Positions 28,186 through 37,831 are shown, numbered from the stretch's first letter. The stretch: 64,000 nt of DNA from Pseudoduganella aquatica (GCF_009857595.1 NZ_WWCU01000010.1:101424-165423), one strand, 5' to 3'. Notes: a model not told the origin generated them from the letters alone. Program-made: numbers and translations.

Positions 28186-28209
28186 TACCCGATCCCTGTA
28201 AGACCCCTT

Positions 28210-28243
28210 AACGGCCTCCGCCCTCGGCGCAGGCCGTTTTTTT
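28210..28243 (+). terminator. Rho-independent terminator of the glycine-zipper gene
   Basis: ACGGCCT (28211-28217) pairs with AGGCCGT (28231-28237), GC-rich loop, followed by seven T (28237-28243). It separates the glycine-zipper gene from the kinase/SEDS operon. Confidence 0.85.
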
Positions 28244-28303
28244 GCGCTTTTCCCTACCCTCCGCTAGGGCTCCCCGACGGCATGCCGCCGTATGGGGAGC
28301 ACC

Positions 28304-29344
28304 ATGACAGCAAGCGACAGCATCATCACCCTGGAACTGGGCCATTACCGCCTGCGCGAGCGCATCGGCGGCTCGGCCTATGGCGTAATCTGGCGCGCCG
28401 AGGGGCCGCGCGGCACGCGCGACGTGGCGCTCAAGCTGATCAACGAAGCCCAGATGGCCCGCGCCCTGCCTGCGCAGCGGGAGCGCTGGATCGCCAGCGC
28501 GGAAAACGAGATCACCTTTCTGCAACTGCTGGAGCCCTGGGACGAGCGCCATATCGTGCGCCTGCTCGACAGCGGCTGGCACAACGGCCTGCCCGTGCTG
28601 GCGCTGGAGCTGCTGGACTGCGACCTTGGGCGCCACATGAAGACCCTGCGCGGTCGCGGCGAGGCGCTGCCGCAGGAACGGCTGCTGGGCTGGATGTCGC
28701 AGTTGAACCAGGCGCTGGCCAAGGTGCATCAATACGGCTGGCGCTACCTGGACCTGAAACCCGCCAATGTGCTGGTCGATACCCTGCTGGGCAATGTGAA
28801 GCTGGCCGACTTCGGCACCAACCGGAGGCTGGATGCGCGCAGCGAGCACTCCTACGCAGGAACTGCCAACTGGCAAGCGCCCGAGCAGTTTTTCCCTGCA
28901 GCCGGGGGCGGCTATGCCACCGGCCGCCAGAGCGACTATTTCGCGCTCGGCGCCCTGTTCTACTTCCTGGCAACCGGCGGCACCCAGTTGCGCTATTGCG
29001 GCGAATGCGGCCAGGCTTACCGCGACCATCCGACCGGGGGCGCGGACATGCTGCTGCGCCAGCATGGCGGCCTGCCCCCCACCTTGCATGCGGACGAGGA
29101 GACGCTGTTCATGCGCGCCTTCGGATCCACCGGCCCCGCAGCAGACGCAGCGCTGCGCCTGCTGCGGCAGATGCTGGCTCCCGAGCCGGGCGCGCGCCCG
29201 CGCCACGCGATCGACATCAGCCGCCAACTGGCCGGCATCGCCGGCCCGGTCGCATTGCCCGCGCCGGACGCCAGTACGCAGCATTGGTGGAGCGCCCAAG
29301 CCGGACTGGCCCACACCAACTGGCATAGCGGCGCGGAGGCGTGA
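28304..29344 (+). CDS. Ser/Thr protein kinase, first gene of the SEDS/phosphatase operon
   Basis: 346-aa soluble kinase with no sensor or membrane domain. Kinase landmarks: glycine loop IGGSAYGVIW, VALKL with the ATP Lys at 44, YLDLKPANVL with catalytic Asp150, ADFG with Asp169, and WQAPEQF. The usual HRD is YLD, so this is a non-RD kinase that may not need activation-loop phosphorylation. A Cys pair (YCGECGQAY) interrupts the C-lobe. ATG at 28304 has GGGGAG upstream; the ATG at 28292 lies within that box. Its stop overlaps the start of the SEDS gene. It likely phosphorylates proteins read by the FHA genes downstream. Confidence 0.9.
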   Translation: MTASDSIITLELGHYRLRERIGGSAYGVIWRAEGPRGTRDVALKLINEAQMARALPAQRERWIASAENEITFLQLLEPWDERHIVRLLDSGWHNGLPVLALELLDCDLGRHMKTLRGRGEALPQERLLGWMSQLNQALAKVHQYGWRYLDLKPANVLVDTLLGNVKLADFGTNRRLDARSEHSYAGTANWQAPEQFFPAAGGGYATGRQSDYFALGALFYFLATGGTQLRYCGECGQAYRDHPTGGADMLLRQHGGLPPTLHADEETLFMRAFGSTGPAADAALRLLRQMLAPEPGARPRHAIDISRQLAGIAGPVALPAPDASTQHWWSAQAGLAHTNWHSGAEA

Positions 29345-31803
29345 TGCGCAACCGCCTGCTCGCCGCCACCGCCGCCGCGCTGCTGGTGCTGACGGCTCTG
29401 CAAGCCTGGTCGCTGCTGCGCGCTCCCGCCGCCTGGTCTCCCACCGCCATCGAGATCCGGCTCGCTCCGGGCGTGCAAACCATCCTCGGCGCCCGGGAAC
29501 TGGCCGCTCCGCAGGCCGAACGCGCCCATATCCAGTTGCGCAGGGACGCGCAAGGCGCCTGGCTGCTGCGCAATCTGAGCGCATCGCGGCCCGTCGTTCT
29601 GCACGGCCCGGACGGCGACAAACGCATGGGCAGCGCGGCGCTGGCTGGTTTGGGAAGCTTTCAGATCGGCGGCACGGTGTTCGCGCTGGAGCAGGCTGGC
29701 GCTGGCCGCGAGGCCGCATTCCATTTTGGCGGCAGCGCCTGGCGCTACGACGGCGCCACGCTATACCGCGACGGCAGCGCCCAGCCCGCATGCCCGGACG
29801 CCTCCGCAGCGGCGCGCATAACGGCGCTGTGGAACCGCGTGGCGCCCGGTGTGCTCACACTGGCCCGTCCACTCGCTTTCGGCGGCAATATCCACTGCGG
29901 CAACAGGCTGGGACTCGGCGGCATTGCGCCCGGCGCAGCCATACTGGCCCGCAGCGGCGGCCAGCTCGTGCTCAACGCGGGGCCGCAGGATGACGGCCAC
30001 ACCGCCCTGCGCACCATACGCAACGCTGCAGCGAACGCGCACGCGCCGATGCAGGCCAGCCTGCGCCAGGAAGAACGTCCGCTCGCAGGCGTGAATTCAT
30101 TCAGTATCGGCCGCACCCGCTTTTTGCTTGGACCGCAACCCGGCGCGGTTGACGGCGATGCGCTCAATCTTGAGCCGTCCCGGCATCTGGCCCTGTTCGC
30201 GAGTCCGGAGTCTCGGCTGCCGCCAGGCGTAAGCTGGCAATGGCGCCAGCGGACGCTTCTGGGCATTGCCGACTCCCCTGCCATCCTGGCGCTGCTGGCC
30301 ATGGCGATAGCCGCGCAGCTGCTCGCCCACGCGGGGGGAAGCCGGAGGACGCCGGCCGCACGAGCTGTTCCTGCGCCCGGAGCGGCGGGGGCAGCGCGCC
30401 TCGCATCGGCAGAGCCATTGGCACGTGCCGTCGCCGCCGCGGCGCTGCTGGCGGCGGGGATTGCAGCCATCGTGGCGCAGCGGGCCGGGCATCCTGCCAG
30501 CGCGGCCTGCTCCCTGCTGCTCGGCGCAAGCGCGCTGGCTTGCTGGCTGCTCACGCCCAGGCGACTGCCGCTGCCCCTGGCCGCTGCCCTGGTATTGCTG
30601 GCGGCGGGCCTGCTGGCGCAACTCGAACTTGGCCTGGGCGCCAGCGTATCGTCCTGGCTGCGCTACTACCAAAAGAGCACCGCGCTGCTCGCGGCAGGCA
30701 GCGGCGCCAGCGCGCTGTGGCATCTGTCCCGTACCTGGCGCCGCAGCGCACTTGCCGTCACGCCCCAGCGCACCATGGAATGGCTGCTGGCCGTCCTTGC
30801 CGCCGTAGCGCTGGCCGCGCTGGCCGCGCAGGTACTGTGGGGCGACGAAACCGGCGTGTTCGACCTGCAGCCGGTGGAACTCGCCAAACTCGCCCTCACC
30901 GCCCTCACCGCCCACTGCCTTGCCCTGCGCATGAGCTGGAATGATGGAGGCCACCGCCAGCCCGGCCACGCCGCGCGCTGGCTGCAGCTGGCCGCCCCCG
31001 CCCTGCTCTTCCTGGCGCTGCTCGCCTTCGCGTTGGTCCAGGTGGACGACTTCTCGCCGCTGATCCTGCTGCTGGTGTGGACCCTGTCCATGGCCTTCGC
31101 CTACGCCCTGGCGGCCCGCCGGCCCGCGCTCGCTGCGGTAATGGCCTGCGGCGCGCTGTCGGCCATCGCCGTCATCGCCGTGGTGCGCGGCGCGGGCGCG
31201 GAAGGCGTGGCGCAATGGCCGCTGGCCAGCAGCTTCTATGCCGACCGCTTCCAGGTCTGGCTCGCACCCGCCGCCCACCCCCACACCGGCCAGCAACTGC
31301 TGCTCGGCGCGCACGCCATCGCCGAAGGGGGCTGGCTGGGTGCGGACAATATGCTGGGCCTGCGCTCCCTTGGCCTGCCAGTCGGCGCCGCCGTCAATAT
31401 CCCCGCCGTACAGGACGACTTCGCGCCCGCCTTCTTCCTGAACCGCCACGGCCTGATCGGCGCTGTGCTGCTGTGGGCCGCCCAGGCCGCGCTGGTGGCG
31501 GGCCTGCTGCACGTGGCCGCCCGAACTTATGCCGCCGCCACATTGGCGCGCGACTTCCGCCAGGCCTGGCTGGGCCGCTTCCGCTACTTCGCTTTGTGCG
31601 GCGGGGCGGCGTTTGTGCTGGGCCATCTGCTGCTGTCCTGGGGCACCAACCTGGCCATCTTCCCCATCATGGGCCAGCCCATGAGCTTCCTGTCCGCCGG
31701 AGGCAGCCATCTGCTGTTTTTCCTGTGCCCCCTGCTAGCCTGCTGTGCGGTCAGCGCGCAATCTTTAGAGGAGAACGAACATGCCGATCTACGTCCAACA
31801 TGA
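29344..31803 (+). CDS. SEDS-family (FtsW/RodA-like) polymerase with large extracytoplasmic N-terminal domain
   Basis: 819 aa. An N-terminal membrane helix (residues 3-22) is followed by ~290 residues of beta-rich, non-cytoplasmic sequence containing two FHA-like stretches, then about ten membrane helices. SEDS signatures: FDLQPVELAKLAL (residues ~507-519; QPxEfxK), VQDDFAPAFFLNRHGLIGAV with Asp691/692 at the catalytic-Asp position (TDFIF in RodA/FtsW), and PIMGQPMSFLSAGGS near the end. SEDS proteins polymerise glycan strands with a partner class B PBP; such a PBP lies at 50170-53481. Translationally coupled to the kinase. Ordinary FtsW/RodA lack this N-terminal domain. Confidence 0.85.
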   Translation: MRNRLLAATAAALLVLTALQAWSLLRAPAAWSPTAIEIRLAPGVQTILGARELAAPQAERAHIQLRRDAQGAWLLRNLSASRPVVLHGPDGDKRMGSAALAGLGSFQIGGTVFALEQAGAGREAAFHFGGSAWRYDGATLYRDGSAQPACPDASAAARITALWNRVAPGVLTLARPLAFGGNIHCGNRLGLGGIAPGAAILARSGGQLVLNAGPQDDGHTALRTIRNAAANAHAPMQASLRQEERPLAGVNSFSIGRTRFLLGPQPGAVDGDALNLEPSRHLALFASPESRLPPGVSWQWRQRTLLGIADSPAILALLAMAIAAQLLAHAGGSRRTPAARAVPAPGAAGAARLASAEPLARAVAAAALLAAGIAAIVAQRAGHPASAACSLLLGASALACWLLTPRRLPLPLAAALVLLAAGLLAQLELGLGASVSSWLRYYQKSTALLAAGSGASALWHLSRTWRRSALAVTPQRTMEWLLAVLAAVALAALAAQVLWGDETGVFDLQPVELAKLALTALTAHCLALRMSWNDGGHRQPGHAARWLQLAAPALLFLALLAFALVQVDDFSPLILLLVWTLSMAFAYALAARRPALAAVMACGALSAIAVIAVVRGAGAEGVAQWPLASSFYADRFQVWLAPAAHPHTGQQLLLGAHAIAEGGWLGADNMLGLRSLGLPVGAAVNIPAVQDDFAPAFFLNRHGLIGAVLLWAAQAALVAGLLHVAARTYAAATLARDFRQAWLGRFRYFALCGGAAFVLGHLLLSWGTNLAIFPIMGQPMSFLSAGGSHLLFFLCPLLACCAVSAQSLEENEHADLRPT

Positions 31804-33355
31804 AGTCCTGGGTCGGATTCCCGACGTCTTCAACGCCGAGGCAATCTGGCAAGCACCCGGCCTGGCGCTGTTCTCGCGCCGCCCTCTGCTGCGCGACCTG
31901 CTGGAACGCAGCCCGCGCGAACATCGCGGCCGCGCCGCCACGCGCTGCTTCTCGCACGTGACGCTGATGCTGCCGCAAGAAGAAGTCGATGACGACTACC
32001 ACCTGACGCGCGGCGCCCGCGCCCGCGAACTGGCGCAAACCCTGGCTGCCCTGCACCAGAAAGACTTCGGCGACCTGCTCGGCAGCGACCAGGTGCGCTA
32101 CGACGTGCTGGGCAAGGATGAGCTGGCGCCGGGCGAGGTTGAGGTCCGCTTCGGCCATGCAGTCTATCTGCCAGCGCCCGACGAGAAAGCGCTGTTCAAC
32201 GTGAGCGTGTCGCGCGACAGTGCGGTTTGGAAGCCCGTATGCGCGGTCTACCCCAGCCAGCGCCTGGCGCTGATAGGCGGCAGCGAGGGTGCGGCCAGCT
32301 ATGTGGCAAGCGGCTGGCCTTTCGGCGGCGACAGCGCCATCCTGCTGCTGAACGACGGCCCGGATGCGCAGCCGGTCGTGCAGATGCGGCCAAAGGACGC
32401 CTTCGATTGCAACTTCGACGCCAGCCAGGGCCACTACGTTATCAAGGCCAAAGGCAGCAGCGCCAGCGCGCGCCTGCTGCTGAAGATTACCCGCAGCAGC
32501 TCCGCGCCGCCAGCGGCCCGCCCGGCGCCACAGCGCAGCGCATCCACCGCAGCGGCCGTCGCCGGCACCGCCTCGCCGTCGCGCGCCGCAGTCTGGCAGG
32601 CCCGCCCTCAGGCGCAAGCGGACAGCAGCGACCTGACCGCCGTTCCACAGCCAACCCGGCGGCCCGCCCCGCGCAGCGGAGAGACCGACGCAACGTATGC
32701 ACCGATGCTGCAACGCCAGCGCGTGAGCCTGGTGGCGCTGGCGTTGCCGCGCCTGAGCCGCTACCGCGACACCGGCGCCACCGCACTGGAAGTCCCGTTC
32801 AGCCACACCCTCGGCCTGAATGCAGATCCGGCCGCAGGCAGGGCAATCAGCTTCCTCGTCAACGACAGCGACGAACTTTATGCCTGCACGGACAGTGGCC
32901 GCCAGCGCATCACCGCGCCCGCCAGCTTCACGCCGGTGGACGCGCGCGCCATCCGTGTGCTGCCCGCACCACCGGCCATGGCGGAGCGCTACTGCGCTAC
33001 CGTAAGCTTGGTGCAGCCGCTCAGTACCGGCGTCGCTCCTGGCGCGCGCCTCGCCTTCGGCCGTGGCTCTCCCGCGCTGGCCGCGCTGCGCGTACTCGAT
33101 TCGCCGCGATTCCTGGGCAGCGGCAACAACGCCAGCGCGGACCGCATCGGCCTGTCGCGCAACGCCTTCAGCTTCGAGGCGGCGCCGCAGGGCTTCAAGA
33201 TCGGCCGCCAGTCCGCCTCGCAGGCGCTCTATCACCTGGACGAGCGCATGGAATTTGTGGCCAGCATAGGCGAAGCCAGTGCCGACGCGCCATACCTGCT
33301 ACCGGCAGGCCACCATCTTGTCGCGGGCCACTACGTGCTGCGTTTCGACGTGTGA
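31781..33355 (+). CDS. Degenerate FHA-domain protein of the kinase operon
   Basis: 524 aa, cytoplasmic. Residues ~1-230 form an unrecognised conserved-looking region; ~235-310 is a Pro/Ala/Ser-rich linker. The C-terminal ~110 residues look FHA-like, with LAFGRGSP (Gly427-Arg428) and GLSRNAFSFE (Ser459-Arg460-Asn461). The FHA consensus GR...SRxH has Asn in place of His, so phosphothreonine binding may be altered. AGAGGAG box; the start overlaps the SEDS 3' end by 23 nt. Probably an adaptor for phosphorylated partners. Confidence 0.65.
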   Translation: MPIYVQHEVLGRIPDVFNAEAIWQAPGLALFSRRPLLRDLLERSPREHRGRAATRCFSHVTLMLPQEEVDDDYHLTRGARARELAQTLAALHQKDFGDLLGSDQVRYDVLGKDELAPGEVEVRFGHAVYLPAPDEKALFNVSVSRDSAVWKPVCAVYPSQRLALIGGSEGAASYVASGWPFGGDSAILLLNDGPDAQPVVQMRPKDAFDCNFDASQGHYVIKAKGSSASARLLLKITRSSSAPPAARPAPQRSASTAAAVAGTASPSRAAVWQARPQAQADSSDLTAVPQPTRRPAPRSGETDATYAPMLQRQRVSLVALALPRLSRYRDTGATALEVPFSHTLGLNADPAAGRAISFLVNDSDELYACTDSGRQRITAPASFTPVDARAIRVLPAPPAMAERYCATVSLVQPLSTGVAPGARLAFGRGSPALAALRVLDSPRFLGSGNNASADRIGLSRNAFSFEAAPQGFKIGRQSASQALYHLDERMEFVASIGEASADAPYLLPAGHHLVAGHYVLRFDV

Positions 33356-33363
33356 GCGGCGCC

Positions 33364-33855
33364 ATGCGGATTGATTCTTTTCACGGTCTTGCCGCCTGGC
33401 TGGCGGGACTGGCCATCACGCTGGTGCTGGCGTCATGGCTTACGCCGCGCGAGTGGTGGCGCCGTCCCACAGTGCGCAATCTGTGCATTGCGGTGCTGGG
33501 CACATGGGCTTTTGGCAGCCTGATACTGCATTTCGCCAGTGCCCCGCTGCCGCAGATGCAGCTGGCTGGCCTGCCCGGCTCCTTCGCTCCGGCCAGCGCA
33601 ATGCAAGCGCAGACACTGCCGCAAGCCCGCAGCATGCCGCCGCCCGCATCCCATCCGTTCCGCGTGCATCGCGACCTGAACCTGCGCGCCTCGGCCAGCG
33701 TGGATGCGGAGCGCCTGGCACTGGTGCCGGCCGGCGCCAGCGTCACGCCCACCGGCGTCCGCTACGGCGACTGGTGGGAAGTGCGCGCCCATGCGGACGG
33801 CAAGACCAGCACCGGCTGGGTGAGCAGTTTGTGGCTGCGGCGCGCGGCGGAATGA
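33364..33855 (+). CDS. Membrane-anchored bacterial SH3-domain protein
   Basis: 163 aa. Two hydrophobic segments (residues 7-24 and 35-55), then a Pro/Ala linker and a C-terminal SH3_3-type domain: RVHRDLNLRASASVDAERL, then WWEVRAH and GWVSSLWLRR. Such domains in exported proteins bind peptidoglycan or ligands. Starts 8 nt after the FHA-like gene and overlaps the phosphatase start by 4 nt (ATGA). It may link the signalling operon to the wall. Confidence 0.8.
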   Translation: MRIDSFHGLAAWLAGLAITLVLASWLTPREWWRRPTVRNLCIAVLGTWAFGSLILHFASAPLPQMQLAGLPGSFAPASAMQAQTLPQARSMPPPASHPFRVHRDLNLRASASVDAERLALVPAGASVTPTGVRYGDWWEVRAHADGKTSTGWVSSLWLRRAAE

Positions 33856-34856
33856 GCATGCCGTCATTATTCGAGACACTTGATTTCGGCCCCGGCCTCG
33901 ACGTGGCAGCACGCAGCGCCTCCAGCAACAGCAGCAGCAGCCACGCGCTGGAAAACCAGGACAACCTGGTGCTCATAGACGCCAACGGACGCGCCATCGT
34001 CCTGCATGGCCAGATCGAGCGCGCGGTCCAGCTTCCAAACTGGCCGCGCGGCCATATGCGCATGGCGGTGCTGGACGGCATGGGCGGCCACGGCTACGGG
34101 CGCCAGGCGGCGGAAGCGGTAGCCGCAGGCCTGCTGCGCATGCCCGCCTGCGCCACGCTGGCAGAACTGGCCTCGCGCCTGGACGCCCTGCATGCGCAGC
34201 TCCAGCAGCAATTCAGCACACCGGGAGACGCGGGCCAGGCGCGCCGCCCCGGCACCACGCTCACGCTGCTGGAACTGCGCCCGCAGCAGGCGCCGCTGCT
34301 CTACCATGTGGGCGACTCGCGCCTGTACGAGATCACGCCCGACCGCGCGAGCGCGCTCACCATCGACCACGTGCCCGCAACGGCTTTCGCCATGCAAGGC
34401 ATGCTGAACGCCGAGGAATGGTGGCGCCAGGTGCATGGCGAGCACCGGCCGCACATCGCGCAGGCTTTCATACTAGGCAACGCCTTCGCCGATCCGCAGC
34501 AGCTTAACGATGCGCTCTGCGCCCTCGACGGCGCGCGCCTGCCCGGCTTCCTGCGGCCGCTGGCGGACCGCCGCGCCATCACGGTGCGTAGCGGCGCGGT
34601 CTACCTGCTGGCCACGGACGGCTTCTGGGCCTGCCGCCGTCCGCAGGAATGGATAGCGCAATGGCCGGAATTGCTGGGCAGTTCGGCCAGCGCCGCCGAG
34701 GCGGTCGACACGCTGTTCGGCAGCTACCGCAGCGCGCCGCCGTCCGGCCTGAAACTGGACAATCTGACAGCCATCGCCTTGCGTTTCAACGCCAAGCAAG
34801 ATGTCAGCAATGTTGACGAAACGGCACTACCACTACCCGGCGCGATGCCGTTTTGA
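33852..34856 (+). CDS. PP2C-family Ser/Thr phosphatase
   Basis: 334 aa. Metal-binding residues are recognisable: ENQDN (Asp37), LDGMGGHG (Asp75-Gly76), LATDGFW (Asp256) and KLDNLTAI (Asp303), with GTTLTLLEL and HVGDSRLYEI between. It should reverse phosphorylation by the two kinases of the region, using Mn/Mg. No membrane segment. Coupled to the SH3 gene by a 4-nt overlap. Confidence 0.92.
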   Translation: MSMPSLFETLDFGPGLDVAARSASSNSSSSHALENQDNLVLIDANGRAIVLHGQIERAVQLPNWPRGHMRMAVLDGMGGHGYGRQAAEAVAAGLLRMPACATLAELASRLDALHAQLQQQFSTPGDAGQARRPGTTLTLLELRPQQAPLLYHVGDSRLYEITPDRASALTIDHVPATAFAMQGMLNAEEWWRQVHGEHRPHIAQAFILGNAFADPQQLNDALCALDGARLPGFLRPLADRRAITVRSGAVYLLATDGFWACRRPQEWIAQWPELLGSSASAAEAVDTLFGSYRSAPPSGLKLDNLTAIALRFNAKQDVSNVDETALPLPGAMPF

Positions 34857-34985
34857 TCAGGGCATTGTTGCGCCCTTGCCCCGCTCTTTGGCGCTGGCGC
34901 AAATCAAATGCAATAAGCGGCGGGAACGGTTGCCATGCACAGGCAAAACCCGTAAGCTCTCGTTTATGCCGCCGGTCCTGAAGCC

Positions 34986-36521
34986 ATGAAAAAATGCAGC
35001 AACACTGACCACCCGCACTGCACGTTCTGGGTACTCCCCGGGGAAGATGCATGCGCGGGCGGACATCAGCAGCCTGCAGCCGCGCCCACCAGTTACGATC
35101 TACTGAGTGCCATGCGCAGCGCCCGTGCCGCCTCCCCGGCCACGGCGGTCAGTCACGCCCCTGCAAACGCACCTTCAAACGCCAGCGCGCCCGCCTACCA
35201 GACGGCGCGGCCCCGCCCCCAGTTCCACATCAGCGGTTTCGACCCGCGCGCCGCAGGCGGCCGCCAAACACTGAAAATGGAATTGCGCGGCATGCCGGAC
35301 GACTGCGCGCCGCAACTGGCTATCCAATTGCAATCCGAGCTGATACCGAACGGCGCCTCTCGCCAGCAGTTCGTGCGCGCGGCGGACGGCAGCTGGCGGC
35401 CTGCGTTTGTCGAATTCACATCACGGAACAAGGAGCACGGCCAGTACCAGATCAGCGCCGAAGTGCTCAGCCAGCACGCCGGCCTTGCCACGCGCCGCTG
35501 GGAATGCGTGTTTGTCATCCTGGTGCCGCGCCTGGACGCCACGCTCACTGAAATCCACCGCATCTTCCTCAGCACGCACAAGAATGTGCGCGTGGTGGCG
35601 GAAGACGCTTCGATTGCCCGCGTCAGCGCGCAAGGCGGCGAAAGCCTGGATATCGACGTCACCGCCCGCAACGCCGGCATCGCTCACGTCAACCTGGACG
35701 CGCCGCAAGGCAAAGTGGACATGGGCTTCTCCACCATCGCCTGGGACGAAGACCTGATCGAAATCGCCGTGCCACGCAGCGCGCCGGTGCACCCGCATCC
35801 ATCCACTGCGGCAAGCTTCGTCAACGCCGCGCCGGAAGCGGGCTCGCAACGCCAGCTGCGCCTGTTCGCGCTGGACGAATGCGTGCTGGGACGATTTGAA
35901 CTGGTGGACCCGGAAGCGGACGTGCTGCTGCAGCACTTTGGCGAAGGCAGCCCGGAAGCGAACGGCCTCACGCGCCGCCTGTCCGGCCGCCACGCCGTGA
36001 TACGCCGCGCCGCGCAAGGCAGCGGTTTTGAAATTGAAGACGTGTCGCGCTACGGCATCCTGCTGGACGGTGTCTGGCCCGGCAAGAACAAGCCGGTGCG
36101 CCTGCGCCAGGGCATGCGCATTGAGATGAGCGCCAGCATCAAGGGCATCGTGGTGCTGCACGTGTCGGCCATCATGCCGCACGGCGTGATCCTGCACCGT
36201 CTGGACCAGGGCGCGCACGCCGAATGCCTGTTCCTGCTGGCGCCGAACTGCCACCCCGGCTACCCCATGCCGTCCTTCCCCGCCACGCCGCAAGCGGCCG
36301 CGCTGCCGCTGATACTGCACCACGACGGCGGTTTCTGGCATCTGGACCAGCTCACCGGCAAGGAGACCGCACTGGCTCCGGCCACCTCGCTGGAAAAACT
36401 GAGCCGCATGCCGCGCCTGATGCGCTTTGCCAGCGAACCGTATCCGGAAAGCTGGATCATCCGCACCGGCGCGCACGACCTGCACAGCACCATCGCCGCG
36501 CAGGACATGCACACCGCCTGA
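34986..36521 (+). CDS. FHA-domain protein with N-terminal Cys/His knuckle
   Basis: 511 aa. The N-terminal CSNTDHPHC...C..GH cluster (Cys4, Cys12, Cys23, His27) may bind zinc. A Pro/Ala linker follows, then ~200 residues of beta-rich unassigned sequence, then an FHA domain (~295-390) with VLGRFE (Gly302-Arg303), LSGRHAVI (Ser333-Gly-Arg335-His336) and a later Tyr-Gly-Ile in place of the usual N. All core phosphothreonine-binding residues are kept, unlike the 31781-33355 protein. Last gene of the plus-strand operon, 129 nt after the phosphatase. Likely the reader of kinase targets. Confidence 0.85.
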   Translation: MKKCSNTDHPHCTFWVLPGEDACAGGHQQPAAAPTSYDLLSAMRSARAASPATAVSHAPANAPSNASAPAYQTARPRPQFHISGFDPRAAGGRQTLKMELRGMPDDCAPQLAIQLQSELIPNGASRQQFVRAADGSWRPAFVEFTSRNKEHGQYQISAEVLSQHAGLATRRWECVFVILVPRLDATLTEIHRIFLSTHKNVRVVAEDASIARVSAQGGESLDIDVTARNAGIAHVNLDAPQGKVDMGFSTIAWDEDLIEIAVPRSAPVHPHPSTAASFVNAAPEAGSQRQLRLFALDECVLGRFELVDPEADVLLQHFGEGSPEANGLTRRLSGRHAVIRRAAQGSGFEIEDVSRYGILLDGVWPGKNKPVRLRQGMRIEMSASIKGIVVLHVSAIMPHGVILHRLDQGAHAECLFLLAPNCHPGYPMPSFPATPQAAALPLILHHDGGFWHLDQLTGKETALAPATSLEKLSRMPRLMRFASEPYPESWIIRTGAHDLHSTIAAQDMHTA

Positions 36522-36530
36522 TCAAAACGC

Positions 36531-37427
36531 TTACAGCGGCGTGGGCTCCTTGTCCACGGGACGCTTGGGCAGCGGAATGCGCTCGGTTTCTCCAGGCACC
36601 TGATCGAAACGCATCGCTTCCCAGTCCTCACCCGCCTGCACCACGCGCTCCTTGCGCGACGAGACAAAATTCCAGAACATGTAGCGGCGCCCGTCCAGTG
36701 GCTCGCCGCCTATCACCATGAACTGCGCGGCCGAGCGGGCGAGCACGCGCTGGGCGGTACTCGTATCCAGCAGCGCCATGGTGTGCAGCGCCAGCGGCAC
36801 GCCGTCGATTTCCAGTTCGCCGCTGATGGGGTAGATCGCCGCTTCGGCCGGCAAGCCAGCCAGGCCTATCTCCTGCTCCGCCTTCAGCGCCACGTCCAGG
36901 TACAGCGTCTGGCTGTAGGTCTTCACCGGCGAGGTCTTGCCGAAAGCGGTGCCGATCAGCACGCGCACGCTGGCGCCGTCCACCTGGAAGGAAGGAATCT
37001 GGTCAGCCCGGGTGTGCTCGAAGCACGGCTCGCATTCCTCGTATTCCTTGGGCAGCGCTACCCACAGCTGCAGGCCGTGCGTGCGGTGCGGCTGGTCCAC
37101 CAGGTCCTTGGGCGTGCGCTCGGAATGGACGATGCCCTTCCCGGAAGTCATCAGGTTGATCGCTCCCGGCTCGATACGCTGCACCGTGCCCAGGCTGTCG
37201 CGATGGTCCATCGCGCCTTCAAACAGATACGTCACCGTGGCCAGGCCGATATGCGGGTGCGGACGCACGTCATGGTCCGAACCCGGCGCCACGTCGATCG
37301 GGCCGAAATGGTCGAAGAAGATGAACGGGCCAACCGCCTGCTTCACCGCGGACGGCAGATAGCGGCGCACCACGAAGCCGCCGCCCAGGTCTTTCTCATG
37401 GCCTTTCAACACATTGGAAATTGTCAT
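36531..37427 (-). CDS. Pirin-family cupin protein
   Basis: 298 aa, standard pirin length. The N-terminal cupin carries the metal ligands HPHIGLATVTYLFEG and GIVHSE; a second cupin and a short C-terminal segment follow. Some pirins are quercetinases, others redox-dependent cofactors. It lies 5 nt after the OsmC gene, a frequent pairing linked to oxidative or electrophile stress. The reading frame is open far upstream on this strand, but that is antisense to the 767-aa gene; the start is the ATG at 37427. Confidence 0.93.
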   Translation of the reverse strand: MTISNVLKGHEKDLGGGFVVRRYLPSAVKQAVGPFIFFDHFGPIDVAPGSDHDVRPHPHIGLATVTYLFEGAMDHRDSLGTVQRIEPGAINLMTSGKGIVHSERTPKDLVDQPHRTHGLQLWVALPKEYEECEPCFEHTRADQIPSFQVDGASVRVLIGTAFGKTSPVKTYSQTLYLDVALKAEQEIGLAGLPAEAAIYPISGELEIDGVPLALHTMALLDTSTAQRVLARSAAQFMVIGGEPLDGRRYMFWNFVSSRKERVVQAGEDWEAMRFDQVPGETERIPLPKRPVDKEPTPL

Positions 37428-37432
37428 GATGC

Positions 37433-37831
37433 TTACCCCAGCACGGTGTTGATCTCGGTGGTCACAGCCGTCATCAGCTTGTGGACCGGGCATTTCTGCG
37501 CGGCCGACAGCAGTTCGGCGCGCTGCGTTTCGCTCAGGTCGCCGGTCAGGTGCACCGTGGCGGACAAGCGGTACACGCCCTTGCGCTCCTCGCTGTCGTC
37601 GCGTTCGGTGGTCACTTCCACGTTCTCCAGCGGATAGCCCTTGCGCTTGGCGTACCAGACCACGGTAAGCGCCTTGCAGGCGCTGATAGCCGCGTCGTAC
37701 AGGTCGTGCGGCGAAGGGCCGGCGTCGCTGCCGCCTTCCTCCACCGTGCCGTCGACGGAAATGATGTGGTTGCGCACATGGGCGATATGCCGCATCGGCA
37801 GGGACTGGTCGCGGATTACTTTGATAGACAT
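37433..37831 (-). CDS. OsmC/Ohr-family peroxide-reducing protein
   Basis: 132 aa. Two redox Cys are in place: AAISACKALTVVWYAKRKG and SAAQKCPVHKLM. OsmC/Ohr proteins reduce organic or fatty-acid hydroperoxides with the first Cys as nucleophile. The start is decided by GAGGAG 6 nt upstream. Forms a two-gene unit with pirin and is divergent from the 767-aa gene. Confidence 0.92.
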   Translation of the reverse strand: MSIKVIRDQSLPMRHIAHVRNHIISVDGTVEEGGSDAGPSPHDLYDAAISACKALTVVWYAKRKGYPLENVEVTTERDDSEERKGVYRLSATVHLTGDLSETQRAELLSAAQKCPVHKLMTAVTTEINTVLG

